Shown: one piece after another, positions 16,806 through 25,381 of the stretch
How positions within the stretch are numbered: position 1 is the stretch's first letter
Layout: each line of letters starts with the position of its first letter
Source: a virus
DNA length: 64,000 bases
Virus record (IMG/VR): IMGVR_UViG_3300048928_000639
Span: 1 to 64,000 of that record
Strand: one strand, 5' to 3'
The notes under the pieces: generated by a model
The model's input: only the letters and a program-made list of their open reading frames with translations
The model's database searches: none
Told to the model about the DNA's origin: nothing
Program-made: the position numbers and the translations under genes

Positions 16806-19000
16806 AGTTGGCGCTGTTTCTTTGCTGTGGCGACTGCGGCGACCACTCGCGACGGCAGTTCGGCCTTCAGGGTGTCGAGTTGCTGCTGGACCCGTGCAAG
16901 GCCGGCGGGGTCCGCTCCCGTGGCGTCGATAGTGATATAAACCGGTGCGGAAATGGATCCGCCCGCGCTGCCCACGGCCTTCATCTGACCGGGTGTCAGA
17001 ACCGACTCGTCCGTACGGATGATCGCTGCACGCTCGCCGGGACCGATACCAGAATGGAAACGCGGGGCATCGTTGAAGTGTGCCGGATGGACGTAGCGGG
17101 TCGGGCCGGGCGCGTCACCGGGACCATAGCCGGTGTGGTTGACGGTCGGACCGACGAATGCCGGCGTACCGAAACCGGGTAGTTCTCCGCTACTCCCGCC
17201 ACCAACGCCGAACAGAGACGCAAGACCGCCGCCGGTGGAGCCCCCAAAGGCTGACTTCCACAGATTTTGCGCGGCCATGTCCATGAGCTTGGACGACAAC
17301 GCATCGAGCGCTGAGATGCCCGCTTTTTTGAGCGCGTCGAAGAACGTCGCGCCCTGTGCCAGTGATTGCCTGAATGTCTGCATCGGTCCGCGCACCAGGT
17401 TTTCATAGGCAAACCGCATGTTGTCGGCGTTTTGCGCCGCCTGCCCAAGTGCCGACGCTTCGCTCTGAATTCGCGCTATCTCACTGGGCTGGAGTGTCCG
17501 GCCTGCGCGGCGGGCTTCGTTGATGGCGTTCTGCGCAGCGGCGTAGGCGTTTGCCGGGCCGATCGCCATGCCGATGGTCGCCGCATCGATATTGGCGGCG
17601 TCGGTACTCGCCTTGATCTGGGTGATGCCGAGAGATTGTTCCGAAGCAAGGCGCTTCAGAACTTCGACCTTTTTTTGGTCGATCGAAACGCCACTCAACC
17701 GCGCCTGTGCGACGGATAGTTCGACCTGACGCACAGCGTCGGCAGCAGAAGCAGTCTGTCCAAGGAGCCCAAGATATTGCTGTTGAAGAGCCAACTGGCG
17801 CTGAAGCACTGCGGGGTCAACCGGAGCCTTATTCGCAGCAATGCTACCGCCGGCGCCGGTGCCTTTGTAGAAGTCATCGACGTTGGAGGTGGCGGTCAAT
17901 TTACTGGCAGTGCCGTCGCGGGCACCCATCTTCAAGACGGTACCGAGCGTGAATTCGCGCGTGCCGGACATGGTGGCCAAGGCTTTGACGCCGATGTCGT
18001 TCAACTGCATCAGCCAACCGCTTGCGCTCAGTATCGCGCTCTGGCTGCCTTGTTTGAAACTGATCCAGACACGGCTCCACGCTTCGTCGAACGCACGCGC
18101 CTTGGCAATCATCTGCTGTTCGGCGCTTTCGCCAAACTTGGTCGTCTCATTCATCGCAGCCTTGATTGCGTCCTTGCCTTGCGACAAGAACCGAACCCAC
18201 TCCATTGTAGCAGGCAGCCCCATTTGTTGCAGAAGTTGCAAACGCTGTTGATCACTGGTGGCGCGCTTGATCAAGTCCGAAGCATTCAACAGCGACGATT
18301 CGAAATCCTTGGCGCTCATGTTGTTAGCGCGGAACACGTCCGCAAGACCACCCATGTTATTTTTTGCGTCATAGACAGACGCTGCAAACTTGCTCATCGC
18401 CGTCTGGAATTCGGTGACGTCGATACCCTTGAACTCCGCGACCGTTTGCAGGGCACGCAGTGCACCAGTGGATGTACCGGCAGCGCGAGCAACATCGTCG
18501 AGCGCGAGTGTCGATTGCTTAAACGACGAATAGATCAGGTAGCCTGCCGCACTGACTGCAGTAATGCCGCCAACTAGAAGCCGCATTGGTGTGATGACGC
18601 TCGCGATGCCGCTACCAATCTGCTTAATTGCTCCTCCGACGGTGGCCGTCTTGGATGACGAGAACACGTCGAAAATTTGCGAACCCTGTTGCAGCAGCAC
18701 GGTAAAGATCGATTGGTTGGGCAGCGATACGGCAATATCCTGCGCCTGCCGACCGAGGTTGATCAGTTCGTAGCTGGCGAGCTTGCCGCTCTTGGCAATC
18801 GCATCAGTGCCTTTAACCGCAGCAGATGCGGCGCCGCCGATTCCGGTCGTAGCCTTCGACGCGCTGGCGACCGCCTTTTCCAGAGCGGAGGCATTGGTCG
18901 CAGCGCCTTTGCCAGCAGCGGCGAATTTGTCGAGTGCCGATGTTGCCGCAACAGTTTGACCACTGTCGATCTTGATGCCAAGTGTCGCGATATCAGTCAT
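16802..19000 (-). CDS. Tail tape measure protein
   Basis: 732 aa, Ala-rich and helical, beginning MTDIATLGIKIDSGQTVAAT. Residues ~85-170 contain hydrophobic helices (MRLLVGGITAVSAAGYLIYS). Coiled-coil and low-complexity regions fill the centre, with a C-terminal AQNLWKSAFGGSTGGGLASL segment and a final helix rich in Ala and Val. It sits right after the chaperone pair, as in lambda. It sets tail length and is ejected with the DNA. Short for the family, so a short tail (roughly 100 nm by the usual residue-to-length ratio) is inferred. Confidence 0.88.
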   Translation of the reverse strand: MTDIATLGIKIDSGQTVAATSALDKFAAAGKGAATNASALEKAVASASKATTGIGGAASAAVKGTDAIAKSGKLASYELINLGRQAQDIAVSLPNQSIFTVLLQQGSQIFDVFSSSKTATVGGAIKQIGSGIASVITPMRLLVGGITAVSAAGYLIYSSFKQSTLALDDVARAAGTSTGALRALQTVAEFKGIDVTEFQTAMSKFAASVYDAKNNMGGLADVFRANNMSAKDFESSLLNASDLIKRATSDQQRLQLLQQMGLPATMEWVRFLSQGKDAIKAAMNETTKFGESAEQQMIAKARAFDEAWSRVWISFKQGSQSAILSASGWLMQLNDIGVKALATMSGTREFTLGTVLKMGARDGTASKLTATSNVDDFYKGTGAGGSIAANKAPVDPAVLQRQLALQQQYLGLLGQTASAADAVRQVELSVAQARLSGVSIDQKKVEVLKRLASEQSLGITQIKASTDAANIDAATIGMAIGPANAYAAAQNAINEARRAGRTLQPSEIARIQSEASALGQAAQNADNMRFAYENLVRGPMQTFRQSLAQGATFFDALKKAGISALDALSSKLMDMAAQNLWKSAFGGSTGGGLASLFGVGGGSSGELPGFGTPAFVGPTVNHTGYGPGDAPGPTRYVHPAHFNDAPRFHSGIGPGERAAIIRTDESVLTPGQMKAVGSAGGSISAPVYITIDATGADPAGLARVQQQLDTLKAELPSRVVAAVATAKKQRQL

Positions 19001-19003
19001 GGA

Positions 19004-19266
19004 CTATCCCTTCGGTGCAGCAGCGCGGCGGAATGCGGCCATGATGTCGGCGGAGGCGGGCGGGGGCGGCGGTTCGGGTGACTCGACGCCGACGGCTGCA
19101 GCAAACTGACCAGCTTGCACAAGGCGGCGCATTTCGATATGTGCGTCGAGGGCGCCTTCAAGCGCAGGGATCGACGTGTTGAGCGTTTGCTGCTCGGTGT
19201 AACCGAGCCACCCCATCCCCGTGTGGAGCAGCCGGTCGTAGTGCTCCGACCAGCCTATCCGTTTCC
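19004..19266 (-). CDS. Tail assembly chaperone, frameshift extension (T-like part)
   Basis: The open frame begins upstream of the nominal ATG at 19216. It is reached from the upstream chaperone by a -1 shift at GGGAAAC (19261-19267) and reads KRIGWSEHYDRLLHTGMGWL, then a helical part and a Pro-rich linker (ESPEPPPPPASAD). As in lambda G/GT, the fusion would be the minor product that recruits tube subunits to the tape measure. Confidence 0.75.
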
Positions 19267-19584
19267 CAAGTCGTCCTTGGGCTCGGTCTGCGCCACGTAG
19301 TCGCGACCGCCATTGGCCAGCCAGTTGACGTAGACCTTCACCGACTCGTACAGGTCGAGCATACCGGCCTTGAACACCGCATCCTCGACGTCCTTGACGG
19401 GCTTGCCGAGCGCGGCGGCGATGACGAAGGTGATTGAGTCCTGATCGATATCCGCAAGGCGCTCATTCGCGGCGCGAAAGCTGCCGAAGTGGCGATTAAT
19501 CTTCTTGGATGCGTCCAGCGTAAACCGGAGCAGGGTGGGCTCTCCGTCGAGGGTGATCTCGACGCCGTCCGTGGATACGTTCAT
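19255..19584 (-). CDS. Tail assembly chaperone (G-like part)
   Basis: 109 aa. MNVSTDGVEITLDGEPTLLR, then helices ASKKINRHFGSFRAANERLA and FVIAAALGKPVKDVEDAVF; these match the gp10-type chaperones of gene transfer agents and HK97-like phages. It lies between tube and tape measure and ends in DDLGNG at the slippery site. First gene after cassette P4, with GGAG upstream of the ATG. Confidence 0.75.
   Translation of the reverse strand: MNVSTDGVEITLDGEPTLLRFTLDASKKINRHFGSFRAANERLADIDQDSITFVIAAALGKPVKDVEDAVFKAGMLDLYESVKVYVNWLANGGRDYVAQTEPKDDLGNG
19261..19267 (-). other. -1 programmed frameshift site GGGAAAC
   Basis: X-XXY-YYZ heptamer (G GGA AAC in the zero frame) placed three codons before the stop of the chaperone gene. 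The -1 frame runs open into 19004. Lambda uses GGGAAAG at the same place. Confidence 0.8.
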
Positions 19585-19614
19585 GCTGACTCCGGTGCAA
19601 AAATTGGCTGACGC

Positions 19615-19649
19615 ACCGTAGCGAAATTAATCATGAGAGTCAACATTAA
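19615..19649 (-). promoter_or_regulatory. Promoter-operator cassette P4
   Basis: Palindrome 19627-19649. Leftwards: TTGACT, 17 bp, TACGGT (19615-19620). GACTC core. Drives the chaperone-tape measure-distal tail unit. Confidence 0.7.
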
Positions 19650-19666
19650 AGGAGGTTGCGAGGGCC

Positions 19667-19940
19667 ATGATTGCCCGCTATTTTGCCGAAATGCGCATGT
19701 TGATCGTCATAATCGTGGTTTTGGGGGGTAGGTGGGCTCATCTATACCCGCATCCCTGTCCCCGCCGCACCGGCACCCCCAGTCAGCGAAGTCGATCGGA
19801 TCCACGCGGCCTGTGCTGAACAATTCGCCCCGGATGCGGAGCGGGTAACGGATTGCAGAATGGCCGCCGCCTTGCGTGCCCGAGGTGCTGCGGAGCGCGA
19901 GCGCATCGTTCAGGAGTACAAGGCGGCGAACGGTCTCTGA
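19667..19940 (+). CDS. Small membrane/periplasmic protein on the opposite strand, frame broken at G6
   Basis: One of only two plus-strand genes left of the switch. ATG at 19667 has a strong ribosome site (AAAGGAGG at 19648-19655). It begins MIARYFAEMRMLIVIIVVLG, a membrane anchor. At a G6 run (19723-19728) the frame fails, but the +1 frame continues as a sensible protein: VSEVDRIHAACAEQFAPDAE, then RVTDCRMAAALRARGAAERE, to the TGA at 19940. Two Cys and a charged helix fit a small periplasmic protein. Either a pseudogene, a slippage-controlled gene or a base-count error. Confidence 0.5.
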
Positions 19941-19943
19941 CCC

Positions 19944-20666
19944 TTACGGCAGGTGCGGGGTCTCGACGATCGATCCCGATTTGATCGACAGCATGAACTT
20001 GGTCATCGTGATGTTGTCCACGCCGCTGTAGTTCGTCGGCGCCGACATGACCTTTGCCTTCATCAACTGGTTCGTCGGGGCCGGGACGGTCGTCATGGTG
20101 TTGCCGACGCCAGCCGAACCGGTGGTCGCGATGCCGGTGCCGGCCGCCGCGTTGGTCAGGCTGGTCGCGACGGCAAACGTATTGGTCAGGAGCGTCGCGC
20201 CGGCGCAGATGTAATAGGTCGTGCCGGCAGTGATGCCGGTCGGCAGCGTACCAGCACCGGCGGCGAACTTGACGCCAGTCAGGGCGGGCAGACCGTGCGC
20301 TGTCGACGAAACCAGACCGGGCGTCGCGATGGAAATGCCGACGGTGCTGACGGCGGCCGGCACAGCATCGTTCGCGATGATCTTGAAGTTGTAGTCGAAG
20401 TCGGTGTTGAGCGCAGCAAGAACGGCCTGCTGACCGGCGTCGCCGGAGCTTTTCGCACCTTCGATGGTGGTGCTGCCGTCATCATAAGAGCCCTTGAACT
20501 TCTCCGTCCCGCGCGTCTTGAGCGGGTTGAAGGTGATCTCCTTATATACGCGACCAAACTCGGGGATCGTCGTGATCTCAGCGATTTCCACGTAGGTGTC
20601 GGTCGTCGGGTCCGACTGCGTGGTGCCGATGAGGATGGTCGTGCCGGCAGAGGTATTCGCGCCCAT
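19944..20666 (-). CDS. Major tail tube protein
   Basis: 240 aa. MGANTSAGTTILIGTTQSDP with ITTIPEFGRVYKEITFNPLK and GSYDDGSTTIEGAKSSGDAG is the tube-protein core (V-like, HK97/TP901-type). An inserted Ala/Thr/Gly-rich Ig-like segment (~110-190) precedes MKAKVMSAPTNYSGVDNITM and a beta C-terminus. Gene order terminator-tube-chaperone supports the call. Confidence 0.85.
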   Translation of the reverse strand: MGANTSAGTTILIGTTQSDPTTDTYVEIAEITTIPEFGRVYKEITFNPLKTRGTEKFKGSYDDGSTTIEGAKSSGDAGQQAVLAALNTDFDYNFKIIANDAVPAAVSTVGISIATPGLVSSTAHGLPALTGVKFAAGAGTLPTGITAGTTYYICAGATLLTNTFAVATSLTNAAAGTGIATTGSAGVGNTMTTVPAPTNQLMKAKVMSAPTNYSGVDNITMTKFMLSIKSGSIVETPHLP

Positions 20667-20678
20667 GTCTGATAGTCC

Positions 20679-21128
20679 TTACGTGATGATGAGGTAGGAG
20701 ATGCTCACTGGAAACCGAACCCACGGGGCATCCTTGACCGCGGCGGCAATAACGGGAAGCTTCTGAAACTGAAGTTGGTACGGCGCCGCGGGGAGCACGA
20801 GGCCGATCGGGAAACGCGCGGCGACCAACGCGGCGATTCGCAACAGCGCGGCTTCACCGGCGCCATCGGGACCAACCGCGTCCACCTGGAAAATGCCGCG
20901 ATTGAATGTGCTGGCCTTGGCGGCGGTGAAAGACATGCCAGGACGATCCGGCTCGGCGCGCAGGATGTTGCGAGCATCGAGGTAAGCTTTGCCGGCTGTC
21001 GGGGTGTAGGTGGTGCTCGGGCTGGCGACGGGCAGCGCGGCAAATGGCGTCACCGGAGACAAGAGCGCCGGGCTGGTCAACTGCGCCATCAACGCATTGA
21101 GGACGAGGACGTCAACGGGTTCGGTCAT
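20679..21128 (-). CDS. Tail terminator protein
   Basis: 149 aa. MTEPVDVLVLNALMAQLTSP, then YLDARNILRAEPDRPGMSFT and FNRGIFQVDAVGPDGAGEAA; this resembles DUF4128-type tail terminators (GIFQVD...G...A). It caps the tail tube and docks it to the head. It lies between the HNH cassette and the tube gene; the HNH gene stops 1 nt before it starts. Confidence 0.75.
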   Translation of the reverse strand: MTEPVDVLVLNALMAQLTSPALLSPVTPFAALPVASPSTTYTPTAGKAYLDARNILRAEPDRPGMSFTAAKASTFNRGIFQVDAVGPDGAGEAALLRIAALVAARFPIGLVLPAAPYQLQFQKLPVIAAAVKDAPWVRFPVSISYLIIT

Positions 21129-22004
21129 TTACGCTGCCTGTCTTTCACCTTGGAGAAATTCGGCAAGCTGCGCAGCGTTGTTGTCGCCATAGCCAAAACG
21201 TTTATGGAATGCGAGGTGGCAGGTTTCGCAAAGCGTGATGCCGTTGCTGACTTCCCATCGAAGGGTCCGGTTTGCGTTGTAACTTTCAATATGGTGACCG
21301 TTCAGATTGCCCCCATCGGCGTCTTTACAAGACTGACAAGTAAACCGATCCCGCTTGAACACCTCATTCCGCCATGCGACTTGCTTTGCGTTATCGCGAC
21401 GATTCAAACGTTCTTCGTCCGTAAGGTCGTCTCGCCAGTTCGGGTTTGCCGGACCGTTGCGGGTGTCTCCGATAACCTGGGAAAGCGTTTTGTGCGGAAC
21501 ACCATGGGTATCTAGGATTCGAGTGATAGCCGAAGTACATGTACCGCCAAGACGCGCCAACTCTTTAATGGAGAGATGGGGACGCGTTTTATACGCCATC
21601 ACTATCGCGATGTCTGAAACTGCCGGCTTGGCCCGTAGCGGCGACACTGCGCCGCGTTTGGTATCATTACACGCTCGAATACTAACGTTTGCACGACGTA
21701 AACGTGTGGCGACAGTGGGTCCAGAGCACCCAAATCTTTCAGCGATGCGCTCAATCGACCACATTTTAACGAGGTATAATTCAGTAATTTCGATAATCGG
21801 TAGACCCACACGCGGGGGCTTAGGGCGAACGCAATTCCCGACTTTTCGAACCGGGATGCCAGCCTCTTTCATTGCCGCGAAAACAGGTGGGGGAGTGCAG
21901 TCGAAGTGCGAAGCGATCTGGGCTGCAGACCAAAGTTCGTCGATGTAAAGTCGTCGCAGTTCATCTACAGGGAGAAAAATTCGCTTTTTATTCCCCCGAG
22001 CCAT
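21129..22004 (-). CDS. HNH homing-type endonuclease
   Basis: 291 aa. Residues ~10-190 hold two or three HTH-like repeats (LRRLYIDELWSAAQIASHF; ITELYLVKMWSIERIAERF; ELARLGGTCTSAITRILDTH). The C-terminal nuclease reads CQSCKDADGGNLNGHHIESY ... GITLCETCHLAFHKRFGYG, with paired CxxC zinc ligands and the HH catalytic pair. It interrupts the otherwise fixed order tail-completion/tail-terminator and is more A+T-rich, so it is an inserted selfish gene. Its ATG is 6 nt from the -10 of cassette P5. Confidence 0.88.
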   Translation of the reverse strand: MARGNKKRIFLPVDELRRLYIDELWSAAQIASHFDCTPPPVFAAMKEAGIPVRKVGNCVRPKPPRVGLPIIEITELYLVKMWSIERIAERFGCSGPTVATRLRRANVSIRACNDTKRGAVSPLRAKPAVSDIAIVMAYKTRPHLSIKELARLGGTCTSAITRILDTHGVPHKTLSQVIGDTRNGPANPNWRDDLTDEERLNRRDNAKQVAWRNEVFKRDRFTCQSCKDADGGNLNGHHIESYNANRTLRWEVSNGITLCETCHLAFHKRFGYGDNNAAQLAEFLQGERQAA

Positions 22005-22010
22005 GCGCGC

Positions 22011-22044
22011 ATATTACGGAATTTATCGTGAGAGTCAAGATTTA
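22011..22044 (-). promoter_or_regulatory. Promoter-operator cassette P5
   Basis: Palindrome 22022-22044, overlapping the stop codon of the gp10-like gene. Leftwards: TTGACT, 16 bp, TAATAT (22011-22016). GACTC core. Drives the HNH gene, probably as a leaderless message, then the terminator and tube genes. Confidence 0.7.
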
Positions 22045-22449
22045 CTTCGGCGCCTCCGCGGCGGCCTTTGCGACCACCTGCGGGAATTCAGCGACGGTGA
22101 TGCGCACGACGCCGCTCGGCGCTTGTTTGGAGTGTCCATACTCCAATTTTCTGGAGTAGGCGAGCGACGAAGTCATCGCGATATAGTCACCAGCTTTCAT
22201 GCCAGCGACGGCCATGTTTAGCCGTGCAAAAGATGGCGCCCCGCTCTTATCGATCGTGCCGGGGACGCCTTCCGGGATTGCGTTAAGCGACACCAACCAG
22301 GAAGACTTGAAACGCCCTTCGTCGACAGGCGATTTCTGGATCACGCGACTTAACAGGTCCAAAGAAGTACGCCTGACCACTAACGTCGCATTACCCTTCG
22401 CCTTTTCAACAAACCGTGCGATGTCCAGCTCAAACGACCCGAGCGCCAT
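22042..22449 (-). CDS. HK97 gp10-like tail completion protein
   Basis: 135 aa. RTSLDLLSRVIQKSPVDEGR, then FKSSWLVSLNAIPEG and YSRKLEYGHSKQAPSGVVRI are the signature of the HK97 gp10 family (SPVDTG..K.SW ... Y...LEYG.S..AP.G..R). It joins head connector and tail. The final TAA lies inside the P5 palindrome. Confidence 0.88.
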   Translation of the reverse strand: MALGSFELDIARFVEKAKGNATLVVRRTSLDLLSRVIQKSPVDEGRFKSSWLVSLNAIPEGVPGTIDKSGAPSFARLNMAVAGMKAGDYIAMTSSLAYSRKLEYGHSKQAPSGVVRITVAEFPQVVAKAAAEAPK

Positions 22450-22453
22450 GCCC

Positions 22454-22825
22454 CTACACTCGACACTGACAGTCGAACATCACGACCGTTCCCGCAGGCT
22501 GCAGCGGATCCGCCTTGACCACGGGGTAGTCGACACCGCCGACCGTCACGCTGTCCGGCGCTGTAACGGACGTAACGCCCTGCAGCGCGAGCGGACCCGC
22601 CGCGACCAACCAGCGCTGGTCCGTCGCGAGCACCGAGTCACCCTGCAACTGCTTCCAGGTGAATTCGACACGCACCGCAAATGTCGCGTAAGCAACGGGT
22701 GTCAACGTCTGGTCCCACGCCGGGCCGGTCGTCACCTGCTTGGTCACGGCAGCGGGACCGCCGAAGTCCGCGATCAGTTCGTCGGCGTCGTCGCGGCTCT
22801 CCAGATAGTCGAAGGGGTCGCTCAA
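22454..22825 (-). CDS. Head-tail connector / stopper-like protein
   Basis: 123 aa. MSDPFDYLESRDDADELIAD, then beta strands with VAYATFAVRVEFTWKQLQGD and SVTVGGVDYPVVKADPLQPA. The size, the ..VGG..Y.V....P..P.G pattern and the place between adaptor and gp10-like protein indicate a neck protein. Confidence 0.65.
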   Translation of the reverse strand: MSDPFDYLESRDDADELIADFGGPAAVTKQVTTGPAWDQTLTPVAYATFAVRVEFTWKQLQGDSVLATDQRWLVAAGPLALQGVTSVTAPDSVTVGGVDYPVVKADPLQPAGTVVMFDCQCRV

Positions 22826-23379
22826 GACCGCACCAAGCGCACGTTGCCGCTTGTCGCACCCGGCGAACTGGTCACCAACCCGCGCAGCAGGCCGTCAATG
22901 GCGATGTAGCGGTCCACCGCGGGCGCGCCGTCCATGTAGACGATGTCCTTGCGCAGCGGTCCGACCGACTTGCCGATGCTCTTAATCATGCCACCGCGCA
23001 CCAGCGTCGGCTCCAGCTTCGTCCCTGCGAAGGCAAGAAGTGACGCTTCGCACTGTGCATTTTTGATCTGCACGGGTATCGCATCGATGGCGATCTGGAA
23101 CCCCTCGCCATCCACAAGCGGGTACGTGTAGCTGCGCCACAGTGTGCGATAGCCATCAACGCGCGGCCATGCGAGCGCCTGAGTCTGCGTTGCTGCGATG
23201 CCAACCCATCGTCCGCGATAGGCGTTTTCAAGGTATGCGACGCCCTTGTGTAAGACGACTCCCAACTCATCGTCGGTACCGCTCACGCCGCGACCAGTCT
23301 TATCGCAATACGCATTGAATTCCTGTAGCGTAATGTAGCTGTCTGCGTCGGCCGAGCCGGGAGTCGTGACGATGGTCAT
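22822..23379 (-). CDS. Head-tail adaptor, DnaT-like family
   Basis: 185 aa. SADADSYITLQEFNAYCDKT, then AYLENAYRGRWVGIAATQTQ and LAWPRVDGYRTLWRSYTYPL; this is the phage family annotated as putative DnaT-like ssDNA-binding protein (SY.t..eada Y....ALi.A...ld..y...G........L.WPR). In phages it serves as the gp6-type adaptor on the portal. ATGA coupling to the next gene. Confidence 0.8.
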   Translation of the reverse strand: MTIVTTPGSADADSYITLQEFNAYCDKTGRGVSGTDDELGVVLHKGVAYLENAYRGRWVGIAATQTQALAWPRVDGYRTLWRSYTYPLVDGEGFQIAIDAIPVQIKNAQCEASLLAFAGTKLEPTLVRGGMIKSIGKSVGPLRKDIVYMDGAPAVDRYIAIDGLLRGLVTSSPGATSGNVRLVRS

Positions 23380-23389
23380 CTGAAATCCT

Positions 23390-23758
23390 TCAATAGAATA
23401 CCATCACGTCCCAGCCGTGGACGTCGCACACTTCAGCGGCAAGGCGCCGGAATGCGCCGTTGTGCGTGTTAGCTGTGCCGCGCCGATCCATGCCGAGTTC
23501 TTCAAGGTGCAGATGGATCAACTCATGGGCCATCTTTCGGAACAACGTGTCCGTGTGGCCAATTGCATTTTTCGAAGCGGTGATCGTGTGCTGCCTGCCG
23601 TCCCACTGGTAATGCGCGCAGTGAGACCTGAATCGCCCGACTTTGAACGCTACATCTTCGCCGTCGGGCATTCCCCAGCGACTGAACGGCGGCGTCAGCA
23701 CCAGATAGTCATAGACGGCACGAAGGGTCTCGGGTGTGAATTCAAGACCCTTCGCCAT
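23390..23758 (-). CDS. SprT-like zinc metalloprotease domain protein
   Basis: 122 aa. Contains MAHELIHLHLEELGMDRRGT (HExxH) and NGAFRRLAAEVCDVHGWD, the downstream Glu/His-bearing helix typical of SprT-like phage proteins. Lies in the connector cluster, so a role in virion maturation or in degrading a DNA-bound protein is possible. The substrate is not known. Confidence 0.75.
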   Translation of the reverse strand: MAKGLEFTPETLRAVYDYLVLTPPFSRWGMPDGEDVAFKVGRFRSHCAHYQWDGRQHTITASKNAIGHTDTLFRKMAHELIHLHLEELGMDRRGTANTHNGAFRRLAAEVCDVHGWDVMVFY

Positions 23759-23768
23759 TGTCGGACCT

Positions 23769-24086
23769 TTACTTCGCTGCGAGCGCCGCTTCGATCACGG
23801 CGACGGCCTGGTCCTTGTTCTCGACTGCGCGGCCGGTGATCGCCGCAGCAATCGCCTTCAGTTCGGCGACGTCGCCGTCCCGCCAATCTTCTTTCAGCGC
23901 ATCGAGCGGGCTCGGCGGTACGGCAGGCGGGGGCGGCACGGGCGGACCCGGCGGCGGCATCAGCGGCGGAATGAACAGTTCGAACTTGGACGGATCGGCA
24001 TCATATTCGGACTGGTTGACGTCAACGAAGTCCCCCTGGTTTTCGCCCCAGGATTTTACTTTCACGGTCGGGCAGGAATAGCTCAT
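23769..24086 (-). CDS. Small capsid-region protein with Pro-rich linker
   Basis: 105 aa. N-terminal beta segment (MSYSCPTVKVKSWGENQGDF), a Pro-rich linker (~40-60) and a C-terminal three-helix unit (WRDGDVAELKAIAAAITGRA, then AVAVIEAALAAK). This C-terminal unit recurs in phage proteins next to the major capsid gene. Role unknown. Confidence 0.55.
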   Translation of the reverse strand: MSYSCPTVKVKSWGENQGDFVDVNQSEYDADPSKFELFIPPLMPPPGPPVPPPPAVPPSPLDALKEDWRDGDVAELKAIAAAITGRAVENKDQAVAVIEAALAAK

Positions 24087-24164
24087 GTGGGTCTTTCTGC
24101 GTGGTGGATACTATGAGGGGCACCGCTTCGGCTGCGATGCCCCCTTACTATCCGCGCGCGGCGT

Positions 24165-25331
24165 TTAACCGAGCAGGAGGCCACAATAGCGCGGGGCGAT
24201 CATCTTGACGCCCCATGCGAGGTTGACTTCGTAGCGAACCTGACGCTTCTGCTTATAGACGCAGAATTCGTAGGCGATGCCGGACACGGGATCCTGCACC
24301 ACCATCACGTCGTCCGCGTCGTCGCCGCCTTCCGGCATCGCCGGCGCGCGGGTGGCCAACTGAATGGCCGAACGCTGGAAGAACATGTTGCGGGTAGCCG
24401 CCGCGACCACGGTGATCGCCTTGGTAGCCGCCGACATGGCGACCTTGATGCCGGGCTCGGCGATAACCAGGGTGCCACCGTTCGAGATATCGGCATCACC
24501 GCTGACCACGACGTACTGGTTGGTGTCGCCGGCGAAGGTGATGATGTCACCGGCGATCAGCGTACCGGTGCCAGCCGAGGCGAGGGTGAACGTGGTCGAA
24601 CCGACCGCGTAACCCGTGTTGTCCGTGGTGGCAGAGGCGCCGGTACCCGCGGTGACGGCGCGCGCCACCTTGTCGGAGTTGTGGACCATGAAGTTTTCCA
24701 CGGTGCCGATGGCACCGGTGCGGAGCAGGGCGTCGCTGCCCGCTTCGTTCACCTTGAACAGGCCGGACTGCTTACCGCGGATCTTGGCGATGGCCGCCGA
24801 GCCGAGAACCATGTGCCAGTCCGACTTCGGAGCGCCGTTGTCCTCTAGAACCTGCGCCGAGTTGGCGAAGTCCGACAGGTCGGCAGCGGTGCCGAACGGC
24901 GTAGTGCCGGCGGTACCGACTGCGCGGCTGGCCTTGAGGTGCAGAGCCGCGAGGTCGGTCTCGACTTCATTGCTCAGAGTGCGTAGCGCCTGCGCGATAC
25001 GGTCCCGGTTGATCTGACCGAGCGTGCCGGCATTCTGCAGACCCTTGGTCTCCTCGCCGGTGATGCCGAACGGAACGGAGCGCGCCTTGGTGATCTGCAT
25101 GTCGACGTAGTTGATGGTCTGCGCCGGAGCGGAGGCCGCAACGTTGGTGACAGTCAGGTCTTCCGCCGCCATGGCGCCGACGACGGGCGAACGGATGTTT
25201 TCGTTGATGGCAGCGCGGACGGCCGACGCGTCGCGCGAAACAGCCGGGATGAAGCCGATCTGTTCGCGAGCCACGACGTCCATCGCGGCATAAATGTCGG
25301 GCACGAGCCCGGTGAGAGTGAGAATAGCCAT
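24165..25331 (-). CDS. Major capsid protein, P22 coat-like
   Basis: 388 aa. MAILTLTGLVPDIYAAMDVV, REQIGFIPAVSRDASAVRAA, TINYVDMQITKARSVPFGIT and DRIAQALRTLSNEVETDLAA match the P22 gp5-like coat family. A typical Gly/Thr-rich insertion follows (FTLASAGTGTLIAGDIITFA). The C-terminus is YKQKRQVRYEVNLAWGVKMI. Position between scaffold and connectors agrees. Confidence 0.9.
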   Translation of the reverse strand: MAILTLTGLVPDIYAAMDVVAREQIGFIPAVSRDASAVRAAINENIRSPVVGAMAAEDLTVTNVAASAPAQTINYVDMQITKARSVPFGITGEETKGLQNAGTLGQINRDRIAQALRTLSNEVETDLAALHLKASRAVGTAGTTPFGTAADLSDFANSAQVLEDNGAPKSDWHMVLGSAAIAKIRGKQSGLFKVNEAGSDALLRTGAIGTVENFMVHNSDKVARAVTAGTGASATTDNTGYAVGSTTFTLASAGTGTLIAGDIITFAGDTNQYVVVSGDADISNGGTLVIAEPGIKVAMSAATKAITVVAAATRNMFFQRSAIQLATRAPAMPEGGDDADDVMVVQDPVSGIAYEFCVYKQKRQVRYEVNLAWGVKMIAPRYCGLLLG

Positions 25332-25381
25332 GTGTCGTAGTGCCTTTCAGGGGTGATGCGGGCTGTTCAGCGCGCGGGTTG

